Assembly (NCBI GenBank): GCA_964392245.1
Contig: CAYMOX010000002.1
Span: forward strand, 88,420 to 152,419
Direction: 5' to 3'
DNA from: JAAUUJ01 sp964392245
Lineage (GTDB): Bacteria; Cyanobacteriota; Cyanobacteriia; Thermostichales; Thermostichaceae
DNA length: 64,000 nt
Shown: in pieces, positions 17,205-26,239 of the stretch
Numbering within the stretch: the first letter of the stretch is position 1
Layout: each line of letters begins with the position of its first letter
Translations under genes and position numbers: made by a program
Notes under the pieces: generated by a model
What the model was told of the DNA's origin: nothing
Seen by the model: only the letters and a program-made list of their open reading frames with translations
Databases searched by the model: none

Positions 17205-18017
17205 ATGGATGATGATATTCCTGTAGCACAGCGACACCCGTCACTGGGTTCGTCCTGGCCACCTGTCTCCCGCCGCCGTTCCTGGGGATGGGTGCTGCTG
17301 GGTTTTCTGGTGGGAGCTTTACTGGTTGTTCCTGCTCTGCTCAGTTTGCGACCCCAGGCGAATGAGGTTCCAGCAGAAATGCTGTCCCCTGCTGTTACCC
17401 GTCCTCCTGAGACTCCCTCAGCGGTACTGGATACGTCTCAGGGGGAGCCTTCTTCTCAGGCTGTGTTGGGTCACTTTGCTCACGCAGAAGCGCCTCCAGA
17501 AGATCTGGCCTCAGTCGGTACCTACCATGGTCGAGCTGTGCAATTACGGCCTGCTGCCGCCCAGAAGTTTCAGGAAATGGCCGCTGCCGCTCGGTCTGAA
17601 GGGGTGTATCTGATCCCGATTTCAGGATTTCGTTCTATTGCTGATCAGGAGTACTTATTTTTCCAGAGGGCTCAGGATCAAGCACTGCGGCCTCAGGAAC
17701 GGGCTCTGGTCAGCGCTCCTCCGGGCTACAGCGAGCACCACACCGGCTATGCCGTGGACATTGGGGACGGCACCGCTCCAGCAACAGCATTGCAGGAAAG
17801 TTTTGAAACCACCCTCGCGTTTCGCTGGCTGCAAGCCCACGCGGCCCGCTATGGCTATGAACTGTCTTTTCCGCAGGGCAACTCTCAGGGGGTCAGCTAC
17901 GAACCCTGGCACTGGCGCTTTGTTGGAGATCGCCACAGCTTGGAAACGTTCTATAGCCAGGGCATTGAATCTCTCTCTCTTGATCCCCTACCCCGCCAAC
18001 GGCAGTTCAACCCGTAG
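17205..18017 (+). CDS. VanY-type D-alanyl-D-alanine carboxypeptidase (M15)
   Basis: A 270-residue envelope enzyme. A cytoplasmic basic stretch and one membrane helix (about 28-48, WGWVLLGFLVGALLVVPALL) anchor it. The peptidase domain (about 100-260) shows PISGFRSIADQE, then SEHHTGYAVDIGDG with zinc-binding His and Asp, and EPWHWRFVG with the third ligand region. M15B enzymes trim the terminal D-Ala of peptidoglycan stems. ATG at 17205 is preferred over an upstream GTG at 17187 because GGAAGAG precedes it. Its 3' end overlaps the opposing rsfS gene by 30 bp. Confidence 0.9.
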   Translation: MDDDIPVAQRHPSLGSSWPPVSRRRSWGWVLLGFLVGALLVVPALLSLRPQANEVPAEMLSPAVTRPPETPSAVLDTSQGEPSSQAVLGHFAHAEAPPEDLASVGTYHGRAVQLRPAAAQKFQEMAAAARSEGVYLIPISGFRSIADQEYLFFQRAQDQALRPQERALVSAPPGYSEHHTGYAVDIGDGTAPATALQESFETTLAFRWLQAHAARYGYELSFPQGNSQGVSYEPWHWRFVGDRHSLETFYSQGIESLSLDPLPRQRQFNP

Positions 18018-18359
18018 GGCCTCTCCCCAAAAGGTCTCCAGATCGTAGTAGCTGCGCTCATCCTGGAGCAGTACATGCACGATCACATCGGCATAGTCCA
18101 GCAGGATCCAGGAGGCGGCCTGTTGACCTTCAACACGTTGGGGCTGCAGTTGCCTTGCTTCCATGACTACATCCTGAATGGCGCGGGCGATGGCGCGGAC
18201 CTGGGTGTGGGAGTAACCTGTCACGATCAGAAAGTAATCCGCCAGAGTAGAAATATTGCGGACATCCAACAGGACAATATCACCACCTTTGCGATCCTCT
18301 GCTGCCTGAGCTGCAGTCAGAGCCAGAATATAGGTTGGATCTACGGGTTGAAGGGTCAT
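17988..18359 (-). CDS. rsfS: Ribosomal silencing factor RsfS
   Basis: About 123 residues; binds ribosomal protein L14 and blocks subunit joining during starvation. Typical motifs: AAEDRKGGDIVLLDV, ADYFLIVTGYSHTQVRAIA, SWILLDYADVIVHVL and the C-terminal RSYYDLETFWGEA. The ATG at 18359 has no strong Shine-Dalgarno; a TTG at 18371 preceded by GGAG is an alternative. A frame reaching 18440 exists, but its extra N-terminal residues do not resemble the family. The 3' end overlaps the convergent VanY gene. Confidence 0.92.
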   Translation of the reverse strand: MTLQPVDPTYILALTAAQAAEDRKGGDIVLLDVRNISTLADYFLIVTGYSHTQVRAIARAIQDVVMEARQLQPQRVEGQQAASWILLDYADVIVHVLLQDERSYYDLETFWGEALRVELPLAG

Positions 18360-18536
18360 GAGTTGCTGCAAGTGAGCGTCTCCAATAACAAAAGGACAGG
18401 ATAGATAGATGAAGAAGTAGGCATGAGATCGGAGCAACAAGAAAGGGGTTAGCTATGACTCAGGTTTAGCAAAAATTTCGGCGAGAGGTCACGCCTTGCC
18501 CACCAATCTTCACCCTTTCAGAGTGACAGGGGAGCC

Positions 18537-19892
18537 TCAGATCTGCTGCTCAAAATCCTCAGGATCAATGCCCCAGTTGATCCAGGTGGCTGCTGTCCGG
18601 GCGGATTGGCTGTCAGGAGGAACACGAATCACGTTCCCGTCTCCCCTTCCTGGATGGGTCTGTTTCAGCAGGTAGACAGGCTCCCGATCGACCCCTTCCA
18701 AGCGCAGCAACCGATAGTCTTTCCAGTGATCCAATTCCTCGGGATATAACTCTTGGCAGAGACGCGGATAGCCAATTCCCTGGATCAGGATCCGTCTGAG
18801 CTCAGAGTCCGTTTCCTGCAGCAACCATTGGGGAGACCACTCCTGTGGAGGAAGTTGACCGTACTGCTCCGGTAACTGAATCCCGTGCCAGCAGTACAGT
18901 CGATCCCCATCCGCAAATTCCAGGGCTGGCTGCGCTTCTGCATGCAACCGATCTCGGGCATCCAGATGAATCTGCGTTGGACGTTCACAGACATAGCAGA
19001 CGTCCTCAGACCAGAGGATCCAGCCACATTCCCGCACCAGAGACTGCAGACACCGCCAGCGATCCTGATCCACAGAAACATCCAGAACGCTGTGGACAAA
19101 GTCGATCCAGATGCAGGCGGCCAGCATCATCTGAGAGGTGAAGAGGCCCATCCAGGGGACATTTTGCAGGAAGGATCGAGCCCCTCGCTCCCAGGTGCTA
19201 GCGGCAGGTTGCAGGTGCACTGCTTTGGTTACCAGAGGCTGAAATAACCGATAGGGCAGTCTGCCTTCCACCCGATGCTGCCAGCGTTGGTAGCAACTGT
19301 TTATACACCAGCGCAGGTATAAATCCTCCCGTCCGGGGAACCACGGGACGAGCTGATCTAACCGGATCGCCAGAGAAACCCACGGATCGGTGGAAAGGTC
19401 TGCGTCCCAGTGGGCCCGTGCCCACACCGGATCTCCCAGCAGGGGGCGCAGATCGGTGGAGGGTTGCTTCATCACATCCTCCAGACTCAAATGGGCAGGT
19501 CGTTGCTCTCGCAAGCGGGTATGCAGGGACAGCTGCACCTGACGATGAAGCTCAGTCGCCAGTTGCTTGAATGGGTTCTGGTGAAATTCTGCTTTGCGTT
19601 GCCAGGCGAACTTAGCCCCATCCAGGATCCCCAGCAGAGTCCAGGCTTGAGCAGATGCCTTATCCTCTGAAGAAGTGGCCGAACGGTAGAGTTGCTGAAA
19701 CAGATCTCGAGAACTCTCGCAAAAGATCGGTGCAGGGCCTGCTCTTCCAGTCAGTGCATAGGCTTCCTGGAGGATAGCGCCCACTCTAGTCCGATCCAGT
19801 GGTGTGGTTTGCAGGGCATATTGCCGCCACTTTTGCTGGTAATGGTCAACCTGATCGTCCTGCTCAGGGGTGAGCAAGGTAGGGGTCCACAT
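18537..19892 (-). CDS. DUF6745-like protein of unknown function
   Basis: A 451-residue soluble protein. The opening LTPEQDDQVDHYQQKWRQYA followed by LDRTRVGAILQEAYALTG and the ending RVPPDSQSARTAATWINWG resemble the DUF6745 family, common in cyanobacteria and often linked to leucine-rich-repeat-like proteins. The middle is rich in Trp and Gln, with several Cys. No catalytic motif is evident. It is followed closely, on the same strand, by cyanophycinase in the upstream direction of transcription (26 bp gap), so the two may share a transcript. The family match is from memory and moderately certain. Confidence 0.6.
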   Translation of the reverse strand: MWTPTLLTPEQDDQVDHYQQKWRQYALQTTPLDRTRVGAILQEAYALTGRAGPAPIFCESSRDLFQQLYRSATSSEDKASAQAWTLLGILDGAKFAWQRKAEFHQNPFKQLATELHRQVQLSLHTRLREQRPAHLSLEDVMKQPSTDLRPLLGDPVWARAHWDADLSTDPWVSLAIRLDQLVPWFPGREDLYLRWCINSCYQRWQHRVEGRLPYRLFQPLVTKAVHLQPAASTWERGARSFLQNVPWMGLFTSQMMLAACIWIDFVHSVLDVSVDQDRWRCLQSLVRECGWILWSEDVCYVCERPTQIHLDARDRLHAEAQPALEFADGDRLYCWHGIQLPEQYGQLPPQEWSPQWLLQETDSELRRILIQGIGYPRLCQELYPEELDHWKDYRLLRLEGVDREPVYLLKQTHPGRGDGNVIRVPPDSQSARTAATWINWGIDPEDFEQQI

Positions 19893-19918
19893 GGGAAGGC
19901 GGAGTCAGCGCTCCGGGC

Positions 19919-20839
19919 TCAGAGCAACTTCATTGTATCCAGGTGAAAGCGGGAGCCCGGCGAGAGAAAGTGAATGCGAGCGTTGAGCAGACAGTAGTTC
20001 TGATCCGAGGGGATTTGCTGTAGATCTGACTGGATATGGGAGCCATCCACCAGGGTGACGCTGCCCGTTCCGATCACATCCAGGGTGTTGTCGGCGTGAA
20101 TAATCGCTGCGGTATCTTCATCAATGCCCAGCCCCAGACAGTGGGGGTGATAGGTGACGGCAGTAATCAAGCGCACCAGCCGATTGCGTTGATGAAAGTG
20201 CTGGTCCACGATCAGGGTGGGCAGGATCCCCAACCCGGTTTTCACCGTGACGATGGCTGGGGTCGGAGACTCACCACTGTAGCCGCGCGAGATCATGTGG
20301 TGTCCCAGAGCCGAGGCCCCCGCACTGGTGCCTGCAATCACGGTTTCGCCCTGGAGACAGCGTTGCTGGATCAGCCCCATCAGCTCCGTGTTGATCAGAA
20401 CTTCCGACAGCCGTTCCTGGTCCCCACCCGTAAAGTAGATGCCTGTGCAGTGCCGCACTAACTCCAGGGCCTCGGGATGGCGTGCATCGGCAGGATTGCG
20501 GATATCGAGGATACGCACCTGATCCGGATCGGCACCCATATCGACAAAGATGTTGCGATAGAGGGTTCCCAGCACCTCAGGAATTCCAGAAGCCGCGGGA
20601 ACGATGGCCAGGATCGCCTGATTGCCCCCAGCTCGCCGCAGAAAATCCCACAGGATCTGCTTCTCATTCTCTTTATCCTCTGCACCCCCCACCGCCAAAA
20701 TGTCGGCACGCATCGCACCGGGGGGCGACTGCCCTGGTCGCATGGTCATAGATTGCGGGACCTCAACTCCAGGGGTATGAAGTGGGTGAACAGTCTTCCA
20801 AGTGACCTTGGCAGCAGATGACTTGGCATAATCTGGCAT
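19919..20839 (-). CDS. cphB: Cyanophycinase
   Basis: About 306 residues, peptidase family S51. It hydrolyses cyanophycin (Asp-Arg polymer) to beta-Asp-Arg dipeptides. The catalytic Ser lies in AGTSAGASALG; LAVGGAEDKENEK at the start of the domain and FTGGDQERLSEVL are diagnostic. The protein carries about 45 extra residues before the conserved domain compared with the usual 270-residue enzyme; a start at 20749 (MTMRPGQSP) would remove most of them. Cyanophycin synthetase (cphA), often adjacent, is not in this window. Confidence 0.92.
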   Translation of the reverse strand: MPDYAKSSAAKVTWKTVHPLHTPGVEVPQSMTMRPGQSPPGAMRADILAVGGAEDKENEKQILWDFLRRAGGNQAILAIVPAASGIPEVLGTLYRNIFVDMGADPDQVRILDIRNPADARHPEALELVRHCTGIYFTGGDQERLSEVLINTELMGLIQQRCLQGETVIAGTSAGASALGHHMISRGYSGESPTPAIVTVKTGLGILPTLIVDQHFHQRNRLVRLITAVTYHPHCLGLGIDEDTAAIIHADNTLDVIGTGSVTLVDGSHIQSDLQQIPSDQNYCLLNARIHFLSPGSRFHLDTMKLL

Positions 20840-21043
20840 TGACAAAAACAAGAGTGATTGGGAAGTGTTAAACCTTATGCTACGGCCTCTGCTGGTGTTT
20901 GGGGATGCCTACCGCATAAATTCACCCTGAATTGTTGTATCCCAATGCACCATAGTCAAGGGGATGGAACCACTTCTGTGACTCTAACCTCTCAGCCACC
21001 CACGCTAATCTGCGCGGATCAGGACCCGCAGACCTAAGAAGGA

Positions 21044-22180
21044 TCATTGCTTGCCCAGCAACCAATAGGTGGTAACCAGCCCTTTGCCCTTCACAGGGAT
21101 CAATCCCCGTTGCTCCAGGCGATAAGTTGGACAGAGGCGATGGTAAACCGCTGCCGAGACCTGGATCTGACCCGCTTTCCCCTGAGACTCCATCCGGCTG
21201 GCCAGATTAACGGCATCGCCCCAGAGGTCATAGCTAAACTTATCAATGCCGATCACCCCAGCCACCACCGCACCGGTGTGCATCCCCACCCGCAGTTGCA
21301 GGGACTCATAGGTGGCCTCCGGATAGTGACGGATCTGTTCCTGCATGGCCAGCGCCATCTCGGCAACGGCTTCCACATGATCCTTGCGGGCAACGGGTAG
21401 CCCTCCCACCAGCATGTAGGCGTCACCAATGGTTTTGATCTTTTGCAGGCCGTACTGATGGGCAAGGCGGTCAAAGTTGGCAAAGATCTGGTTGAGAAGC
21501 TGGACCACCTGCAAGGGGGGTAACTGGGCTGCCAGGGGGGTGAAATCCACAATATCGGCGAAGAGAATGGTCACTTCTTCGTAGTACTCCGCCAGCAACG
21601 GTGTCGTCAGATCGCCTGAGGAGGGTTGCGCCTGCTTCAACCGATCCACGATTGCTTCTGGCAGGATGGCCCGCAGCAACTGCTCTGATTTTTGTTGTTC
21701 ATGACGCAGGTACACCTGCAGTCGGCGAATGGTGAGCTGATGCTCCACTCGGGCCAGCACTTCCTCCAGCTGAAAGGGTTTGGTAATGTAATCTGCCCCC
21801 CCGACCTGAAAGGCTTTGACCTTATCCAGGGCTTCATCTAGGGCGCTGATAAAAATGATCGGGATCTCAGCAGTCGTAGGGTCGGCTTTCAGTTGGGCAC
21901 ACACTTCATACCCGGACATCTGGGGCATGTTGATATCCAGCAAAATCAGATCTGGAGCGTCAGCACGAATGCTTTTCAACGCCATGGATCCACTGGTGAC
22001 ACTGCGAACACGATAATTCTGGTTCACTAACAGTTGAGCCAGCAGTCTGAGATTTTGGGTATTGTCATCAACCACCATGACGCTGGCTGTAGCCAGGTTA
22101 GGGCTTTTGAGCTCAGCCTCGGACTGAGATCCAGATATATAGGGCATTCGCGTTAACTGGTTTTCACCCAGGGGAGACAC
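21044..22180 (-). CDS. Response regulator with class III adenylate/guanylate cyclase domain
   Basis: A 378-residue two-domain signalling protein. Residues about 33-150 form a receiver domain: VDDNTQNLR, DLILLDINMPQMSGYEVC with the phosphoacceptor Asp, and DYITKPF with the conserved Lys. A short coiled coil (about 150-185) leads to a class III cyclase domain (about 205-370): VTILFADIVDFTPLA with the first metal Asp, IKTIGDAYMLVGGLP with the second, and GMHTGAVVAGVIG. It would make cAMP or cGMP on phosphorylation by an unlinked histidine kinase. The GTG at 22180 is used; ATG at 22147 is an alternative. Confidence 0.93.
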   Translation of the reverse strand: MSPLGENQLTRMPYISGSQSEAELKSPNLATASVMVVDDNTQNLRLLAQLLVNQNYRVRSVTSGSMALKSIRADAPDLILLDINMPQMSGYEVCAQLKADPTTAEIPIIFISALDEALDKVKAFQVGGADYITKPFQLEEVLARVEHQLTIRRLQVYLRHEQQKSEQLLRAILPEAIVDRLKQAQPSSGDLTTPLLAEYYEEVTILFADIVDFTPLAAQLPPLQVVQLLNQIFANFDRLAHQYGLQKIKTIGDAYMLVGGLPVARKDHVEAVAEMALAMQEQIRHYPEATYESLQLRVGMHTGAVVAGVIGIDKFSYDLWGDAVNLASRMESQGKAGQIQVSAAVYHRLCPTYRLEQRGLIPVKGKGLVTTYWLLGKQ

Positions 22181-22283
22181 TGTCAGCTAACATCAAGGTT
22201 ATAGCCTTTGGCGAGGCTTATGGATCTCTGCAGCAAAAGTCTCTCACGTTAGGATGCGTTCAGTCCTTTAGAAAGTTGCTGCT

Positions 22284-22886
22284 ATGGATCCTGTGTTGTC
22301 CCAGGCAACAGCATCGGTCTGTTCTGGTGGATCAGCTCCCCCCGATTCTGCCAGGGTGGCTGCAGCCCTCCTGACGGCTGAAAAAGCGGTCCGCAAACAG
22401 AAGCAGGATCACAGCATGGCCCAACTGATCGGCACCTGGCGTCTGTGCTGGATCAGCGGGACTCGCCGCACCCAACAACAGGCGGGCCCCCTGCTAGGAC
22501 CGGGACGCTATCTTCCAGGCGTGATCAAGATCACGCTTCGCTACTTGCAACCACCCGAGCTTAACTCCGAGGAGCAGGGTGAAGCGAGAGGATGGGTGGA
22601 AAATCAGGTGGAGCTGGGGGGACTCAGGATCGGCCTCTCCGGTCCAACCCGCTTCTTGTCTCGCAAATCGATCCTGGCCTTTGACTTTACCCGCATTCAC
22701 ATCTCTCTCTTGGGCCGTCAGCTGTGGCAGGGAGATCTGCGAGGAGGACGGACAGCTGAAGAAAAGTTCTATCAAAGCTCCATTCGGGATCAGGCCTTTT
22801 TTGTTTACTTTTTGCTGGAACAGGAACTGATCGCGGCGCGGGGACGGGGGGGCGGGCTAGCCCTGTGGGGACGGATCGCCGACTGA
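22284..22886 (+). CDS. Plastid-lipid-associated (fibrillin)-like cyanobacterial protein
   Basis: A 200-residue protein with a lipocalin-like pattern: AQLIGTWRLCWISGTRRTQQ at the start of the domain and DQAFFVYFLLEQELIAARGR, GGGLALW at the end. It resembles the PAP/fibrillin-like group shared by cyanobacteria and plastids, which associates with thylakoid lipids or plastoglobules. The N-terminal 45 residues are variable. Assignment is by resemblance; function is not proven. Confidence 0.6.
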   Translation: MDPVLSQATASVCSGGSAPPDSARVAAALLTAEKAVRKQKQDHSMAQLIGTWRLCWISGTRRTQQQAGPLLGPGRYLPGVIKITLRYLQPPELNSEEQGEARGWVENQVELGGLRIGLSGPTRFLSRKSILAFDFTRIHISLLGRQLWQGDLRGGRTAEEKFYQSSIRDQAFFVYFLLEQELIAARGRGGGLALWGRIAD

Positions 22887-22967
22887 TCCTGCATAATCTC
22901 TGCTCCAAAAGGAGCCTTTGTCGTAGCATGTCTAGGCACTTCATCCGCCTAGAGGAGACACCTGAGC

Positions 22968-23678
22968 ATGAATCTAGAGGGTCTGTTCGAGATGATTGTG
23001 CAGTATGGCCTCAGAGTCATCATGACCCTGATCCTGCTGCTGGTGGGATGGATCTTTGCAGGTTGGATCCGGCAACGGGTGATCCGAGCCCTGAACACCA
23101 CCCAGCGGGTAGACTCTACCCTCAAACCTCTGATCGCTGATACGGTCAGGTACGCAGTACTCCTGCTGCTGCTGGTGGCGGTTCTAGGGCAGTTTGGGGT
23201 GCAGACGGCCAGCATCCTGACGGTGCTGGGGGGGGCGACGCTGGCGATCGGTCTGGCGCTGCAGGGAACGCTCTCCAATATTGCCTCAGGATTGATGCTG
23301 CTATTCCTGCGCCCCTTCAGTGTGGGGGAGTACATTGATGCGGATGGGATCGCAGGCACGGTGGAATCGATTGGTCTCTTCACCACGATCATGACCACCT
23401 TTGATGGGGTCTACCAGGAGGTGCCCAACTCCAATCTCTGGAATCGGGTGATCAAGAACTACTCCCGTCTGCCTACCCGCCGGATTGATATCGTGATTGG
23501 CATCAGTTACGAAGATGATATTGATCAGGCCAAAGACATTCTGCAGAATTTGCTCAACACCTATGAACCCATCTTCAGGGATCCGGCACCTCAGGTGATG
23601 GTGAGCCGATGTTCATTTCATCTCGAAGAAAGGACAGGGCTGATCATCCTAGAATCAGAGGGGTGCCCTATGGGTTGA
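22968..23678 (+). CDS. Small MscS-family channel, C-terminally truncated
   Basis: A 236-residue MscS-type protein. Three membrane helices are visible (about 15-38, 58-85, 85-115), including the pore helix VLGGATLAIGLALQGTLSNI, and the beta domain (FLRPFSVGEYIDADGIAGTV, then VYQEVPNSNLWNRVIKNYS). The C-terminal alpha/beta cage is cut short: after PAPQVMVS the sequence changes to a tail without family resemblance (RCSFHLEERTG) and stops. About 60 residues are missing compared with usual MscS. The other frames after 23600 do not restore the family sequence, so a deletion is more likely than a simple frameshift. It may be non-functional. Confidence 0.8.
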   Translation: MNLEGLFEMIVQYGLRVIMTLILLLVGWIFAGWIRQRVIRALNTTQRVDSTLKPLIADTVRYAVLLLLLVAVLGQFGVQTASILTVLGGATLAIGLALQGTLSNIASGLMLLFLRPFSVGEYIDADGIAGTVESIGLFTTIMTTFDGVYQEVPNSNLWNRVIKNYSRLPTRRIDIVIGISYEDDIDQAKDILQNLLNTYEPIFRDPAPQVMVSRCSFHLEERTGLIILESEGCPMG

Positions 23679-23691
23679 ATGGGGATGACTT

Positions 23692-25980
23692 CTACTCAGA
23701 TTGCAAGCAAGCCTGTCCCTGCTGCCACCACTGCACCAGATCCCCCTCTGGAAAAGCCTCCACCGCCTGATTCACATAACTGTCATCCCCCGTCATATCC
23801 GTGAGAATAAACAGCACATCATCTCCATAACGGCTGGAGGGAAACGCCTGAAACAACTGATCCTTGCTGCGAATGGCCTGCCGTTTGAACCATTTCAAGT
23901 GCTCCCACTCGGGCTCATTGGGGTCTAGATCAGCAGGAAAGTAAGGTAAGGGCAGCATCGCCAGAGACTCTGAAGGAGGATACAGGGATTCCTGCCGAGA
24001 TAGCAGCACCACCTGCAGATAATAGGCTTTCTCTTCCATTTCATCTGGGGTAGTCGGATCCACCAGCAACTGGCCCAACAGATCCAAAGCTACAGCATTA
24101 TGATTAGCCCGTTGATAGCCGGTGCGAATGATCTCGTGATCCGGACGATCCTCTCGCATGAAGTTGGTGAAGTTGGACTCAAAACTGGAGGCAAGACTGG
24201 CTGCTCGCCACCCGTTGTAGAGAAGAAAATAGCCATTGCGCCATCCCTCTGCCTGTCCCCAGCGCTCTGCCAAGTCAAGAAGAGCCTTTGGGGATTGCGG
24301 ATCCTCCAGAGGAAGTAGATCCTGCCAGCGCTGCCGTTGCTCCTGCAGTTGTGGATCTAAGGGTGCAACGGTGATCCAGTTGGGAGGTTGCAGCAGTTTC
24401 TGCTCCTGCAGCAGTTGATCAAGAGACAGATCAGCCGTGAGGTCCAGAGCCTGGCTGTATTGATGAGAACGGGCTCGCTGCAGAGCCAGCGCATAACGCA
24501 GAAGCGGGGTCAGAGCATGATCTGGCTGCTGGGAGAGCAATAACTCCAGATCCGCCACCGTGGTGCCCACATCCAGTAACCAGAACACCCGCGCTCGGAT
24601 TGCCCAGTGGAGATGTTGATCTCCTGTGGGATTCACCAGCCAATCCAGCAGAACCTGCAAGCCCTCCGCTCGCTTACCCTGCCACTCCAGACTGCGGGAG
24701 AGCCAATAGGTAGCGTCATCGGATCCAGGGTGATGGGGGTAAGAGGCTAACCATTCTTGCCAGAGGGCTGTTTCTGCCTCCGCACTCAAGGGACGAGAGA
24801 GAACGATCTTGGATTGAGCTTGATCCCAGCCCCAGCGTCCCCCAAACTCAGGATTGAAATAGGGCTCACCTGTGATGGTCGCGTAATCTCGAAACGACTG
24901 GGCCAGACGTGAGTCAGGAAAAAGAGCCTGAATCCGCAACAGCAAAGAGGCAATTTCGTACTGCGTGGATTCGGGATCGTAGTCCGGATACTGAAAGAGA
25001 CGATCAAACGCCCCTGCGGCAAATTCATCCACCAGCGTTTCTGCTGAGGGATCGCGTTCTAGCAGCAGGAGACCCGCCCAGAGATGATTGGGATCCTGCG
25101 AATCAAGAGCGACCTGTTCTAGTAAACGCTGTGCTTTAGGGGAGAGAATTTCTGGTTCAGAAAGAATGCGCAGAACCGAAGCCCGCTTGCCAGGATCAAA
25201 GGCCTGATAGGCCGCCAGCACCTGATCTGGATTAGAGAGTTGTTCCAGGGCAACCACTTCCTCTTCAAGTGATGCACCCCAGGACTGGTCCTGCTGATCC
25301 CGCTGGGCCTGCACACGCGTCACCACCTCGACCGGGAGAGATTCCAGATCATAAGGAAAAATATTGAGCAGGATTTCTACCCTGGGCTCAGGACTGGTTT
25401 CCAGGGCTTGCAACAATTCCTGCCAGAGCAGATCTTTGTGGGGAAAAGCCTCTGACCGTCCCAGGATGCGCAGAAACTCAAGATTGAAGTGATCCCAGGA
25501 CTGCTGCACATCCAGATGTTGGAGGGCATCGCGGATTAAAGTGAGGGCTTTCTCCCGATCCTCCAATCCCCAGATCTTGAGGCTGGGCCAGTGGGATGTG
25601 CCGACGCCCTGGACGGGATCAAAGGTATAGCTTTCCTGAATTTGCTCCTGTAGCAGGGTTCCAACTCCGGCCTCTGGATTGAGGAGTTGTCGCCGTAGCA
25701 ACGGATAAGCGTAAGCCTCTCCCTGAGCCTGCAGGTGATGAAATGCCAGACGCCGTCGCGGCCCTTCGCTTTGCAACCAACGCTGCAGAATTGGATAGCT
25801 GAGCGGAAACCAGTGATCACTGTAGGTTGTGACGGTCCCATGCTCCAGACAGATCAGATCCCGATGCAGATCTGCGCGCATTTGCCGTACCAGATAGCCC
25901 CCACCGGCGAGACCCGCAAGTAGAGCAGTGATCCCTACCCATAGCCAGGATCGGGGAATGGACCGGGGCCTGATGGTCAT
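23692..25980 (-). CDS. Large membrane-anchored helical-repeat protein, unknown
   Basis: A 762-residue protein with an N-terminal membrane anchor (about 9-30, WLWVGITALLAGLAGGGYLV) and a long alpha-helical, Leu/Gln/Asp/Pro-rich body. Segments such as SYPHHPGSDDATYWLSRSLE resemble TPR or HEAT repeats, so it is probably a scaffold on the outer face of the membrane. ATG at 25980 has GGAAGG nine bases upstream; the frame continues to 26376, but that extension is Arg/Pro-rich out-of-frame sequence overlapping the divergent pepP gene and is rejected. No enzymatic motif seen. Confidence 0.7.
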   Translation of the reverse strand: MTIRPRSIPRSWLWVGITALLAGLAGGGYLVRQMRADLHRDLICLEHGTVTTYSDHWFPLSYPILQRWLQSEGPRRRLAFHHLQAQGEAYAYPLLRRQLLNPEAGVGTLLQEQIQESYTFDPVQGVGTSHWPSLKIWGLEDREKALTLIRDALQHLDVQQSWDHFNLEFLRILGRSEAFPHKDLLWQELLQALETSPEPRVEILLNIFPYDLESLPVEVVTRVQAQRDQQDQSWGASLEEEVVALEQLSNPDQVLAAYQAFDPGKRASVLRILSEPEILSPKAQRLLEQVALDSQDPNHLWAGLLLLERDPSAETLVDEFAAGAFDRLFQYPDYDPESTQYEIASLLLRIQALFPDSRLAQSFRDYATITGEPYFNPEFGGRWGWDQAQSKIVLSRPLSAEAETALWQEWLASYPHHPGSDDATYWLSRSLEWQGKRAEGLQVLLDWLVNPTGDQHLHWAIRARVFWLLDVGTTVADLELLLSQQPDHALTPLLRYALALQRARSHQYSQALDLTADLSLDQLLQEQKLLQPPNWITVAPLDPQLQEQRQRWQDLLPLEDPQSPKALLDLAERWGQAEGWRNGYFLLYNGWRAASLASSFESNFTNFMREDRPDHEIIRTGYQRANHNAVALDLLGQLLVDPTTPDEMEEKAYYLQVVLLSRQESLYPPSESLAMLPLPYFPADLDPNEPEWEHLKWFKRQAIRSKDQLFQAFPSSRYGDDVLFILTDMTGDDSYVNQAVEAFPEGDLVQWWQQGQACLQSE

Positions 25981-26084
25981 GGTGAATATCCTTCCCTGTA
26001 ATGGGGCACCTGCCAGAATAACGTTTTCCCTTTGAATTTCATGATTCCATAAAGAGATGTTTTTAGATTTATTGTCAAAACTGC

Positions 26085-26210
26085 ATGACTTTTCGATGGG
26101 CCGCCATCGGTGCTGTGCTCCTCCTGGTGCTGCTGGTGATCCTGGCGGTGCTCTTTGGTCAGGGGATTGCTGACCGGATCCAGCAGCGGCGGTCCAGCAT
26201 CTCCGGATAG
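26085..26210 (+). CDS. Possible 41-residue single-helix membrane peptide
   Basis: A short frame of 41 codons starting MTFRWAAIGAV, with one strongly hydrophobic helix (VLLLVLLVILAVLFG) and a basic tail. It fills most of the space between the repeat protein and pepP and ends 29 bp before pepP. No Shine-Dalgarno site is visible, and a G/C-rich Leu/Val run can arise by chance, so support is weak. Confidence 0.3.
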   Translation: MTFRWAAIGAVLLLVLLVILAVLFGQGIADRIQQRRSSISG

Positions 26211-26239
26211 GATCAACGCAATCGGCATTACCCTCTGGC

